A DNA stretch of 41,659 nt from the IMG/VR virus record IMGVR_UViG_3300020183_000173, positions 1 through 41,659 of that record. One strand, given 5' to 3'. Made by a program: the position numbers and the translations under genes. The stretch comes from a virus. Positions 35,101-41,551 of the stretch are shown one piece after another (position 1 is the stretch's first letter; each line of letters starts with the position of its first letter). A model generated the notes under the pieces. The model had not been told where the DNA came from. It did not search any database and saw only the letters and a list, made by a program, of their open reading frames with translations.

Positions 35101-36447
35101 AACATTCCAGGAATTTTCTCAGTCAATTCTAGCGGCAATTTGACTGCGTCCGGTCAGTATTTTTCTGCCGGCGGCTTGAGTGCAATAGCTGGTAATCTTA
35201 CTATTGGCAACTTGATTGGCTCTGGATTTAGCATACAAGCTGGCAACATTGTAGCGTCAGGTACCACTGCTACCATAGGCGGGTTAACCATAGCCAACGG
35301 CGGGTTTGGCAACCTGGCTAGTTTGGATGTGATTGGTGCAACCACCGTGGGAGGAAACCTGGCAGTTACAGGCAACATCACAGGCGGCGGACTAAGAAAA
35401 TATGCTCAGGCCAGTGCACCTGCTGTGCCAGTATTAGGTGATATTTGGTACAAAACGGATACAGATGTTGTTTACGAATACATCAATGATGGCACAAACA
35501 ATTATTGGGTGGACCTAACCAGTGCAAGTGTTGCAAATGTCACTGCCTCGTACGACAATCTAGGTGATTTGAATGTGGTAGGGAATGTTGCTGTGACAGG
35601 AAATGTTACTGTAACAGGTGCATTTAGATTTGCCAACGGCGTTCCATATATTACTACTACATTGGCAAACACAACCAATGTTGTGGCAAATCTTGCCAAT
35701 GGTTTCAATGTGGGATTAGACTTGACTCCAACTGGCGTGGTAGCAGGCAACTACGGCAGTGCCACAAGTGTGCCTACTGTTGTGGTTGATAATTATGGTA
35801 GGATAACCAGTATCACAAGCAATGCCGTTAGTACCACATTTGGGCTACAAGGCAATACTGGAACAGGTTCAGTCACAGGTGGCAATACCATCGTTGTGGT
35901 AGGTGTACCCAATCAAATTCAAACCACTGTCAGCGGAAACACTGTGACCATTGGATTTACACCTAACATAACTTTTACAGATTTTTCTGTAGGAGGCACG
36001 TTAACTGTCGCAGGCAACATTGTCTATGGTGAAAACGGACTTAGGACCACTACCAGCGCAACTCCGCCGGGTGATCCCACCCCAGGAGACATGTGGTATC
36101 AATCAGGCACAGACATATTGTATCGCTACATAAATGATGGTACCGGCGAATATTGGGTAGATTTTTTCAGTACACCCTTGAGAGCCATATTACCAGAAGC
36201 AGATATAGGTGGCGGCGATGGAGAGGTACAATACAACGATACAGGCACTTTTGGAGCCAATGCTAATTTCAGCTATGATCAAGTGACCGGGCAGCTTAAA
36301 GTACCTAGATTCCGTATAACGCAATCACAGAGCCCTGTTAGCCCATATAGCCCAGGACACACAGGCGAAATTACTTGGGATGGCAGCTGGTTATACGTTT
36401 GCGTGGCACCAAACACCTGGCTCAGAGCTGGTTTATATACATGGTAA
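29140..36447 (+). CDS. Giant repetitive tail fibre (2435 residues)
   Basis: The longest gene of the window. Residues 1-150 (KYSQIPDTDFKQSVRVATTA, FYDRVLVRAQANAAQNGIYQ) form a separate N-terminal domain of a type seen at fibre bases. The rest is built from eleven copies of a 55-residue module of the form GGGIRKTTSVSAPVNPVVGD, then LWYKTDTDVLYQY, NDGTSNYWVD and a closing ATVSNA. The copies are linked by 130-180 residues of Gly/Asn-rich strands with TGALVVTGGxGIxGN motifs and, in several copies, ILAGNEGTYSNANV. The C-terminus ends with GHTGEITWDGSWLYVCVAPN, a common fibre-tip segment. The layout indicates a long trimeric fibre. No stop or frameshift is seen. Confidence 0.85.
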   Translation: MALTRPKYSQIPDTDFKQSVRVATTADIGNVMLAQMPNTVDGIVLNFYDRVLVRAQANAAQNGIYQVIAVGTGSNGIWERTKDANAGSAEGKITPAIITLVEEGTVNTGRTFRLTTTGNIDLGTTNLSFGVSTAEPAGSTGQLQFANVNNQLGGISTSSFNYVTGNLTFASGNIFVPNLFATTTITAATLFQNGKRVPQIVSSPTPPADPAEGDQWYQVGTDILYEWIDSGGTTYWVDVTGATIANVNPITSTTVGTLVVNSGTDSTSANTGALQIVGGVGISGNIYVGGQILTSSGVGIGGNLSITSTAPSTSETTGALVIPTPGGLGIGGNIWAGGAIVANSRIAATSSSTGAIVVPGAGGIGAGGNIWAGQNISAVGNITGGSIRQSISSNAPLNPVVGDQWYQLGTDVLYQYVSDGTNSYWVDITGATVANITAYNQQSLNDIAIVSGTPSTSAASGALQVSGGVGIQGNLYLQGNLNVAGGNIVANQNITSTSTTTGSMVVTGQGGLGVGGNINIGGNLSVLQTASFAQNVQIAANLTTGGTYFSAAGLTVDQGNVSATGSYFSLNGLTVTNGNITTTGNTAIVGGLTITDGGISSLSSLAVIGAGTIGGNLDVTGRVTGGGIRKTSSATAPVNPIVGDVWYKTDTDVYYQYINDGASNFWIDIAGATVSNATPNQPQSLQDLTIVSGTASTNTTTGALVVTGGVGVSGNINAGNVTANNITANNITADLFTYANGVSILAGNEGTFSNTNVTAYLAANSISFAGGNIVSSAQFFSTNNFNITNGNIVSTGTLAVIGGLTIENGAIGNLAGLTVIGNGTISGNLAVSGNVTGGGIRKTTSTTAPVNPVVGDLWYKSDTDVLYQYINDGTSNFWVDYVGATVSNASPTSPQSLQDLAIVSGTPSTTTTTGALTVTGGAGISGNINAGNVSAGTVSGSLFTFANGVNILAGNEGTYSNANVTAYLVSSDVAIGGNLSAGGTYFAAGGLSALGGILTVGNVLSSGSKAIVGGLTIENGGFGNIASLTVVGAANIGGDLAVTGNITGGGLRKTASATAPAYPVPGDVWYKTDTDVYYTYVNDGTSSYWIDYVGATVSNAAVQNSINYDFRIASGTESYDSDTGAVTVVGGIGATGNIFIGGLINANGNIVANSRVASTNATTGALVIAGLGGLGVGGTLFTGQGANIGTTLNVGTSAIVGTSLNVGATANVVGNFNTLGNISAQGRVDITGNLDVVGRVTGGGIRKTTSVSAPASPVVGDLWYKTDTDVLYQYVHDGTSNYWVDYVGATVSNASIETGLLTDLEIVTGTASTNDQSGALRVVGGAGITGNIFAGGLISANGNIVANSQTASSSTTTGALVITGSGGIGIGGAAWIGTSANIGTTLNVGTSGIIGTSLSVGGNIVGASNFALTGRADISGDVAITGNVTGGGIRKTTSLSAPVNPVVGDLWYKTDTDVLYQYINDGTNSYWIDFVGATVSNAAVDNSTNADFTITSGTPGTDTETGALRVAGGFGITGNIYAGGIISASGNLVANATTASGNTSTGALVVRGGAGIAGATYIGGLLNVAQTLAVTGNISGANLLAGQGNFSSNIYAASALLSGRIDIIGSATVGGDLAVTGNVSGGGLRKTASTTAPVNPVPGDVWYKTDTDVYYTYVNDGSNTYWIDFVSATVSNAAVDNSTNNDFTIASGTESTSVNTGALRVVGGVGVTGNLNAGNLAVTTVSAGTFTYANGVNILAGNEGTYSNANVAAYIAASSITVGGNVSAGGSYFSAGGFTALSGAISAATLDLSGNINSAGTRAVVGGLTIENGAFGNLASLSVIGSAVIGGDVTITGNVTGGGIRKTTSVSAPVNPVIGDLWYKNDTDVLYQYVNDGTSNYWVDFVSATVSNAAVSLGTSSDFTVASATAAVDYNTGALRVVGGVGVTGNIFAGNNISAGEMLSAVTGAFVGNLTAGNISTGQVTATGSIAALSMTAGGLSVSSNSMNIPGIFSVNSSGNLTASGQYFSAGGLSAIAGNLTIGNLIGSGFSIQAGNIVASGTTATIGGLTIANGGFGNLASLDVIGATTVGGNLAVTGNITGGGLRKYAQASAPAVPVLGDIWYKTDTDVVYEYINDGTNNYWVDLTSASVANVTASYDNLGDLNVVGNVAVTGNVTVTGAFRFANGVPYITTTLANTTNVVANLANGFNVGLDLTPTGVVAGNYGSATSVPTVVVDNYGRITSITSNAVSTTFGLQGNTGTGSVTGGNTIVVVGVPNQIQTTVSGNTVTIGFTPNITFTDFSVGGTLTVAGNIVYGENGLRTTTSATPPGDPTPGDMWYQSGTDILYRYINDGTGEYWVDFFSTPLRAILPEADIGGGDGEVQYNDTGTFGANANFSYDQVTGQLKVPRFRITQSQSPVSPYSPGHTGEITWDGSWLYVCVAPNTWLRAGLYTW
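29743..36168 (+). repeat. Eleven-copy protein-coding repeat in the giant fibre
   Basis: The diagnostic GDxWYxxxTDxxYxYxxDG core begins at about 29777, 30347, 31067, 31706, 32335, 32920, 33478, 34065, 34716, 35440 and 36087, giving spacings of 560-720 bases. Copies 3-9 are closest to each other. The copies near 32335 and 34065 share a variant (GLRKTAS, PVPGDVWYK, VYYTYVNDG) that differs from the GIRKTTS/VLYQY type of copies 4, 6, 7 and 9. Confidence 0.9.
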
Positions 36448-36459
36448 TTTGAGCTCAAG

Positions 36460-36467
36460 CATAAATA
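36460..36467 (+). promoter_or_regulatory. T4-type late promoter CATAAATA
   Basis: One base from consensus, 26 bases upstream of the ATG at 36494; probably drives the three genes to 38144. Confidence 0.65.
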
Positions 36468-36493
36468 CTTTGAGCAATTAAAAGGCAAGAAAA

Positions 36494-37051
36494 ATGGCAT
36501 TTCCATCATCCCCTACTAATGGACAGCAAGCTACAGTAAACAACATACTGTATACCTATAATGCTACCTACGGAACTTGGACACGCCAGGCCACCCAAAT
36601 CAGCAATGTAACAATTGCAGGTGCCAGCAGCTTGAGCCCAACCACCGGTGCTTTGGTTGTCACCGGTGGTGCAGGAGTTGTTGGACGTTTGAACATTGGC
36701 GGGCTAGTCAGTGCGTTAAGCGATATGTATGTTATTGGTAACTTGTATGTGGCTGGAAACACCACCACAGTGGCAACCACAGAAATCACTACCAATGACA
36801 AAAACATTACCATGGCAAACAATGCAATTAACTCCACAGCAGCAAGAGGCGGTGGTATTAGCATTGGTTACAATGGTATCTATGGAAACATCAGCATCTA
36901 CGACAATGTTTGGATGACTCCAAACGATTTTGACTTCAAAGGTCAAGTAACTGTTAACGGTGCGCAGGTTACCACAGATAACTTTTCTGCCGATTACGGA
37001 TTGATAAGCAATCCGGTAGGATTAACTAGAGATTATGGGAGCATAGCATAA
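36494..37051 (+). CDS. Short fibre protein
   Basis: A 185-residue protein starting MAFPSSPTNGQQATVNNILY, an N-terminal segment typical of short phage fibres. A single TGALVVTGGAGVVGRLNIGG motif (about 55-75) follows. It then has the GNLYVAGNTTTVATTEITTN module shared with the 16413 and 19789 proteins, and a segment GGGISIGYNGIYGNISIYDN. AAAGG precedes the ATG. The stop is one base from the next start, so it is coupled to the Mtd-N-like gene. Probably part of the same or a neighbouring fibre. Confidence 0.75.
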   Translation: MAFPSSPTNGQQATVNNILYTYNATYGTWTRQATQISNVTIAGASSLSPTTGALVVTGGAGVVGRLNIGGLVSALSDMYVIGNLYVAGNTTTVATTEITTNDKNITMANNAINSTAARGGGISIGYNGIYGNISIYDNVWMTPNDFDFKGQVTVNGAQVTTDNFSADYGLISNPVGLTRDYGSIA

Positions 37052-37052
37052 A

Positions 37053-37394
37053 ATGCCAGCAACACAAGTACAATTCCGTAGAGGTACCACAGCACAGCAC
37101 AGCAGTTTTACAGGTGCGTTAGGTGAGGTTACTCTTGATACAGACAAAGACACTCTGATTATTCATGATGGTTCAACCGCTGGTGGTGTGTCAGAAATGG
37201 TCACAAAAACTGCTACTCAGACCCTCACCAATAAAACCTTGATCAGCCCAGTGTTTTCTGGCAATATGACTGTGCAAAACTTTGTGGTAAGTGGCACATT
37301 GTCCTATGCCGCAGCGCCAACTTCAGATTTCACTGCCAATGCCATTGTGCCAAAAAGTTACATTGACAGTGTTTCAATGGTGTTTGGGGTGTAA
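37053..37394 (+). CDS. Short fibre-type protein with an Mtd-N-like domain (copy 2)
   Basis: A 113-residue paralogue of the 24561 protein. It shares TQVQFRRGTT, FTGALGEVTLDT, IIHDGSTAGG, ATQTLTNKTL and the ending PKSYIDSVSMVFGV; the middle, between linker and ending, differs. As in copy 1, it directly follows a fibre gene. The stop TAA overlaps an ATG (TAATG, 37392-37396) that opens only a 15-codon frame; see the next gene. Role as adaptor or tip protein is inferred. Confidence 0.75.
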   Translation: MPATQVQFRRGTTAQHSSFTGALGEVTLDTDKDTLIIHDGSTAGGVSEMVTKTATQTLTNKTLISPVFSGNMTVQNFVVSGTLSYAAAPTSDFTANAIVPKSYIDSVSMVFGV

Positions 37395-37397
37395 TGT

Positions 37398-38144
37398 TTG
37401 CAAAAACTAAACAAAATTTATCGAACCAACTACGGTGGTGAGCGCATTACCACCGAAGCCGCCTTTCGAAACAGCGAATGGTTATACAAAACAGAGTGGA
37501 TTCCAACAGCAGTAGCAAACAATCATATCAGTAAAATTGCCACGGTGATTGGCAATGGCAACAGTAGAAAAACATTTCCAATTGGTTTGTTAATTAAACA
37601 CCTCAGCGGTAGGCTTGGTGCTACCAGTATGCAAACCTATGGATGTAATGCTTTCTATAGAGACTTTGAACCAACATTTTTGGTTACAGTTGGTGACGAT
37701 ATTACCAACGAACTTGCTCACAGTGGTTATTGCAACGGACACATTGTTTATGCCAACAGTGATAAAATAATGCGACATCCTGACAAATTTTATCTAATAC
37801 CTCAAGACTTTGTTAGCAATGCAGGCACGGTAGCCACATACTTGGCCTGCTTTGACGGTCACGAAAAAGTTTATTTGATTGGATTTGATAATAGTGCTGG
37901 AGAATATTATAACAATAATGTATATGCTGGTACATCTGGTTATGCTCCAACAAACTATAACTATAGTGATGATTACTGGATCATGAGCATGGAAAGAATC
38001 ATGCGCATGTATAATGAAGTTGAATTTGTACGAGTAACTTCTACACCTAACTATGTTTGTCCGCCTAGTTGGAGCAAGTTACTAAATTTTAGGCAGATTC
38101 ATTTTCAAACCTATTTGGTTGAAGCTGACATAGGTGTAACCTAA
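37398..38144 (+). CDS. Rossmann-like protein, possibly related to GT42/DUF115-type glycosyltransferases
   Basis: A 248-residue protein. ATVIGNGNSRKTF (about 48-60), QTYGCNAFYRDFEP (79-92), VTVGDDITNEL and later EKVYLIGFDNS resemble in order the GNGPS, RCNxFY and CGIDFY motifs of the CST-I-like sialyltransferase fold and relatives. The catalytic histidine of that family cannot be assigned, so activity is unproven. Standing directly after fibre genes, it might modify a fibre or host glycan. The frame opens with TTG at 37398; the next in-frame ATG is near codon 78. The neighbouring ATG at 37394 is one frame off. Its stop overlaps the stop of the convergent Nudix gene. Confidence 0.6.
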   Translation: MQKLNKIYRTNYGGERITTEAAFRNSEWLYKTEWIPTAVANNHISKIATVIGNGNSRKTFPIGLLIKHLSGRLGATSMQTYGCNAFYRDFEPTFLVTVGDDITNELAHSGYCNGHIVYANSDKIMRHPDKFYLIPQDFVSNAGTVATYLACFDGHEKVYLIGFDNSAGEYYNNNVYAGTSGYAPTNYNYSDDYWIMSMERIMRMYNEVEFVRVTSTPNYVCPPSWSKLLNFRQIHFQTYLVEADIGVT

Positions 38145-38572
38145 GAGTTCAACTTTTCAATAGTTTTAATCTTACTAATTACTTCATCAAATTTGAATGT
38201 ACGCCATACACCTGGGTGTAAAGGTTTAGGATAGTTTTCCAATGGAACCCAGCAAAAACCAGTGTGTTCGTGATTGAGTACTGGAATAAATTCTGAGTCA
38301 ACCACAATCATAAAAGTATGGTATGAGAACTGTTGATTGTTACTGGTAAACTTTTCTATTGGCACAGGTTTAGCATTGTCAATGACACCGCCTAGTTCTT
38401 CTAAAATTTCTCTGTGCAGGGCTTGAACAACAGTTTCGCTTTTTTCGACTTTGCCGCCAACTAGCCCCCAGCTATTTCTGTGTTTGCTTGAGCTGCGCAG
38501 CAAGAACAAATATCTATGAGTGTCTTTTGCATAGATAAGCGCACCACAATTTTCTACAAAACGATTCTCCAT
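38141..38572 (-). CDS. Nudix hydrolase
   Basis: A 143-residue Nudix protein. The Nudix box runs from G40 to G62: GKVEKSE, seven residues, then REILEELGG, which matches GX5EX7REUXEEXGU except for the last position. The residues that bind the metal (E55, E58, E59) are present. The family cleaves nucleoside diphosphates linked to other groups; the substrate here cannot be told. Phages of this type use such enzymes to clean nucleotide pools or remove dinucleotides and caps. The start overlaps the end of the gp15-like gene by 19 bases. Preceded by AGAGG on the minus strand. Confidence 0.9.
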   Translation of the reverse strand: MENRFVENCGALIYAKDTHRYLFLLRSSSKHRNSWGLVGGKVEKSETVVQALHREILEELGGVIDNAKPVPIEKFTSNNQQFSYHTFMIVVDSEFIPVLNHEHTGFCWVPLENYPKPLHPGVWRTFKFDEVISKIKTIEKLNS

Positions 38573-39966
38573 TCTGCCTCTCTATACAATCCTTCGTAAC
38601 TTTTGATCCACTCGGCACCGGTCCAGCGTAATTGCACTCCGGTAGCGGTATTGGTCACATACTCTACTTCGTTAGCAGAGTTGCTATCAAACACCACTTG
38701 CCATGCATTACCGTCATAGTATACAATATCGTTGGCCTTGGCCACAAGTGGTTTTCCATTCGGATTCCAGGCTTGCGAAAAATCAGTGTTTGGTAAATCG
38801 TTAATGTCTTCAAGTATGAGATATCTTGTGCCAGCAGCAACTTGGTAGTTACCCATACTGTCAAACAGTAGAGCAAGAACAGAATTCTTATGCGGATTGA
38901 CCACAGCATCAATTGCAGTCAAAGTGTTCACAGGCACTGTATCATTCAACACTCCAAACAACAACGAAGTGTCGTCGGTCGGGTCGTACGCTACAGTTCC
39001 AACTAGTTCGCCGCCGTTGGGCATCTCCAAGCGAACCTGACTTATGCCATTTTCCAAAGACCCATACTGGTTGATAATATTGCGCCAGATCTGAGGATCG
39101 TTGTCATACACTTCTACATCATCAGATTCTATGGAGTTGTTTCCTCGCGCTGAACTGGCTGATACTAGTCGTAGTCTGTTGCCAATCAATACCACACCGT
39201 AGTTTAGAACAGTCAATGCTCGTCTAATTAAAATTTTGTTTTCGTCAAACACGCTCTTGTCCAAAACACCGCTGCTGTCATACACACTATTAATAATTTT
39301 TTGTATGACTCCCATCTGAGTAACCTTGGCAGGCGGCGCAATCCAGACCGGTAGCTCAAAAGTCATGGTCGCAATGTCAATGGGATCTTCGGTTCCAACC
39401 GGCACAGTTCGACTGCTCCAGTTCATGTCAGTGAGTAAAACATAGCTAAGACTAGTCCAATCTATGTAGTTGTCAGTACTTTGTATTTCCAAAGCAGGAT
39501 TGAACAAAGTAGCAATTTGTTCAATGAGTTGCAATTTTTGTTCAGTGTTGCTGGTCCATATATCTAACTTGATGGTCATGAGATATGGAACAGGCATAGG
39601 GCGTTCAACAGTGTAAGTATCGCCTTGCTGGTCTGTTTGCATACCAGTGATTTGATCATACATACGCTCGCGTATTTGCATCTTGCCAATAAAGTTTGGT
39701 TCCTGCATACGCTGCCTGTCGTACTGCAACGAACTTATATAAAACGCCATAGCTGGTACAGCTTGTAAAACATTTTCGCTGTTTCGTGCTAAAATCTGGG
39801 CAGCTTGTCTGCTGGCATCGCCATAGAACACTGGAACAGTTTGCAAAGCCAATTGATTTGTTGTAGCATCAGTTTTTCCAAACTGCACTTGGAAGTTGCT
39901 GACCATTCGTGTGAATTGCAGCAAGAATCTGCGTATTTGATTATCGTAAAAAAATTGAACAGCCAT
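38554..39966 (-). CDS. 15: Tail sheath stabilizer gp15-like, with C-terminal extension
   Basis: A 470-residue protein. The first 250 residues fit the gp15 family, which forms the ring at the top of the tail that joins it to the neck: FFYDNQIRRFLLQFTR, VPVFYGDASRQAAQI, PAMAFYISSLQYDRQRM, RPMPVPYLMTIKLDIWTSNT and TDNYIDWTSLS. T4 gp15 is about 272 residues, so about 200 extra residues follow, including IVYYDGNAWQVVFD and a final YEGLYREAEWRIVL. The start ATG shares its A with the stop of the gp14-like gene (TAATG), which is also the T4 order. The identification is by recognition of family pattern, not by search. Confidence 0.7.
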   Translation of the reverse strand: MAVQFFYDNQIRRFLLQFTRMVSNFQVQFGKTDATTNQLALQTVPVFYGDASRQAAQILARNSENVLQAVPAMAFYISSLQYDRQRMQEPNFIGKMQIRERMYDQITGMQTDQQGDTYTVERPMPVPYLMTIKLDIWTSNTEQKLQLIEQIATLFNPALEIQSTDNYIDWTSLSYVLLTDMNWSSRTVPVGTEDPIDIATMTFELPVWIAPPAKVTQMGVIQKIINSVYDSSGVLDKSVFDENKILIRRALTVLNYGVVLIGNRLRLVSASSARGNNSIESDDVEVYDNDPQIWRNIINQYGSLENGISQVRLEMPNGGELVGTVAYDPTDDTSLLFGVLNDTVPVNTLTAIDAVVNPHKNSVLALLFDSMGNYQVAAGTRYLILEDINDLPNTDFSQAWNPNGKPLVAKANDIVYYDGNAWQVVFDSNSANEVEYVTNTATGVQLRWTGAEWIKSYEGLYREAEWRIVL

Positions 39967-41162
39967 TAGTTATCTGCCTCTGGTCTAAGTGCCTTGCTAA
40001 GACTCTGACGCTGTGGCTTGGTATTGCCTTGAAGGTCAGTGAATGTGTTGGTGTTGTTTACAAAAATACTGCGTTGAGTTTCATTGTTGGCAGCACCAGG
40101 CGTGATATTGGTTCGTACCTTGTCTTCAATTTTGACCCAACGATTTCCGCTGTATCTAAATAATCTGTTTGGAACATAATCCAATCGTAGGAAATAGTCG
40201 CCGCTTTTGGGATCACCTGGGAATGCTACCCCCATACCTACATCTAACCCATTAGGGCCTAATCCGTCGCCGGTCAGGTAGCCTTGTATTTTAGAAATTG
40301 GCGTTGCTTGTCCAGAATCTGCTGTGGTGCTTACACTACTAGTGTCAACCACACCGTTACTGTTAACACGATAGCCTATCGGATCTTTGTGTTTGTTGTT
40401 TTCCACAGGCACTGTGTAGAACTTGCTGGTGTCGTATCCACTGGTCGGAACTTCCACTTCTGCTTGTTCGATAACTGCTTCGTTTATGTCAAGATATCGT
40501 TGATAACTGCTCAATATGCTTCCTATGCTGGTTGCAGCATTTGCATTGTTGGCCGTGAACGGATCACGATCTGCAGATATCTTGTTAAGAATGTCCTTGT
40601 ATTCTTGACTGTCAACCAATGGCTGTAGTTTTACTCGCCATAGGTGCGGATACCATGTGGAACTAAATCCTTCAGCAGCTCGGGTTGCCTCAACCACACT
40701 ATAGAAGCGTTGCAAAGCAAACGGAACATTAGGGTCCAAGCTGTGAAAATCACGCAGGTGCATGAGTTCCAACACATCGCCTGGCATAATTTTTCTTCCC
40801 AATAGGTGTATCATGTCATTCAAATGGAACGTCATGAATGTGGTGCCTTGTGCTAGAAAAATGCCAAATTGCCTTAGATCAAAATCTTGATCTTGCACTT
40901 GATAGATTCCGCGCATGCTGTACACATCAGTGTCGTATTTTCTATCACGGTTCTCTAAGAACAGTAAATCTTGAATATTCAACTCGCTTTGAGTTACATA
41001 ATCCGGACGAGTAGCGTCAGTGCCACTGGTATTATTTTCTGTACCTAAATATTTGTGTACCAAAACACCAGTACCACCAATGGTAAACATTTCGCTGATC
41101 CTGCGATCTATGAATTTATAATCATTACCATGATTTTCGCGCCAAAGGCTCAAGCGTGGCAT
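39966..41162 (-). CDS. 14: Neck protein gp14-like, with C-terminal extension
   Basis: A 398-residue protein. LLFLENRDRKYDTDVYSMRG, DFDLRQFGIFL, TFHLNDMIHLLGRKIMPGD and LELMHLRDF match the neck protein family that seals the head before tail joining. T4 gp14 is 256 residues; here the N-terminus (LWRENHGNDYKFIDRRISE) is as expected, and the C-terminus carries an added segment with GDYFLRLDYVPNRLFRYSG and NRWVKIED. A late promoter (41181-41188) and AAAGGA lie upstream on the minus strand. It is followed by gp15, coupled by overlapping stop and start. Confidence 0.75.
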   Translation of the reverse strand: MPRLSLWRENHGNDYKFIDRRISEMFTIGGTGVLVHKYLGTENNTSGTDATRPDYVTQSELNIQDLLFLENRDRKYDTDVYSMRGIYQVQDQDFDLRQFGIFLAQGTTFMTFHLNDMIHLLGRKIMPGDVLELMHLRDFHSLDPNVPFALQRFYSVVEATRAAEGFSSTWYPHLWRVKLQPLVDSQEYKDILNKISADRDPFTANNANAATSIGSILSSYQRYLDINEAVIEQAEVEVPTSGYDTSKFYTVPVENNKHKDPIGYRVNSNGVVDTSSVSTTADSGQATPISKIQGYLTGDGLGPNGLDVGMGVAFPGDPKSGDYFLRLDYVPNRLFRYSGNRWVKIEDKVRTNITPGAANNETQRSIFVNNTNTFTDLQGNTKPQRQSLSKALRPEADN

Positions 41163-41180
41163 TTTGGTATCCTTTCGTGA

Positions 41181-41188
41181 TATTTATC
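41181..41188 (-). promoter_or_regulatory. T4-type late promoter GATAAATA (minus strand)
   Basis: One base from consensus, 18 bases upstream of the gp14-like start; serves the gp14-gp15-Nudix unit. Confidence 0.65.
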
Positions 41189-41192
41189 TAGA

Positions 41193-41221
41193 TTGACTTT
41201 AGCCCAAAATGCTGTTACACT
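41193..41221 (+). promoter_or_regulatory. Sigma-70-type promoter TTGACT-17-TACACT
   Basis: TTGACT (41193-41198) and TACACT (41216-41221) are separated by 17 bases. Transcription would start at about 41228, the A of the next ATG. It points away from the minus-strand late promoter a few bases off. Confidence 0.55.
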
Positions 41222-41227
41222 AGAATC

Positions 41228-41497
41228 ATGCGATTGCAAACTGCTGTAGATTGGGACAAAGTTGGAATAGAATTGCGTAATAATATGCATGCTGCCCCAA
41301 CCAAATGTCGTAAGGACCTGGCCAGGATGCTGGGCCACATAGAAGGCCTTGTGCAAAAGTTAGGCGCAGAAGAAGTGGTGCTCCGACGCACCAAAAAACC
41401 AACTAGTCCTGTAGCAGATCAACTTCGTGCTCAGATCAACGAAAGTATTAACGAGTACGAAAAATGGCTGATGTTAGCATATTTGCAACATGGTTGA
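41228..41497 (+). CDS. Small helical protein of unknown function, probably early
   Basis: An 89-residue, helix-rich protein (starting MRLQTAVDWDKVGIELRNN) with a basic centre (RRTKKP) and an amphipathic C-terminus (AQINESINEYEKWLML). I do not recognise the family. There is no ribosome-binding site before the ATG at 41228, which lies at the expected transcription start of the sigma-70 promoter, so the message may be leaderless; the in-frame ATG at 41285 is the alternative start. Its stop codon lies in the -35 box of the next promoter. Confidence 0.65.
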   Translation: MRLQTAVDWDKVGIELRNNMHAAPTKCRKDLARMLGHIEGLVQKLGAEEVVLRRTKKPTSPVADQLRAQINESINEYEKWLMLAYLQHG

Positions 41498-41522
41498 CCT
41501 TTTTTCCGTTTTTGCGTATAAT
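41494..41522 (+). promoter_or_regulatory. Strong sigma-70-type promoter TTGACC-17-TATAAT
   Basis: A near-perfect host-type promoter: TTGACC at 41494-41499, exact TATAAT at 41517-41522, 17-base spacer with a T-rich stretch. It precedes the last gene by 29 bases and marks an early region. Confidence 0.8.
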
Positions 41523-41551
41523 TACAAAGTAATCAAACTCTGGGAGCATGT

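Noticed and set aside
29743-36168. CRISPR or DNA-level tandem repeat array
   Set aside because: The periodicity is of diverged protein-coding modules 560-720 bases apart, without short identical repeats and spacers.
24561-37394. A diversity-generating retroelement, suggested by the Mtd-N-like domains
   Set aside because: No reverse transcriptase, no template repeat and no adenine-biased variable repeat are visible in the window.
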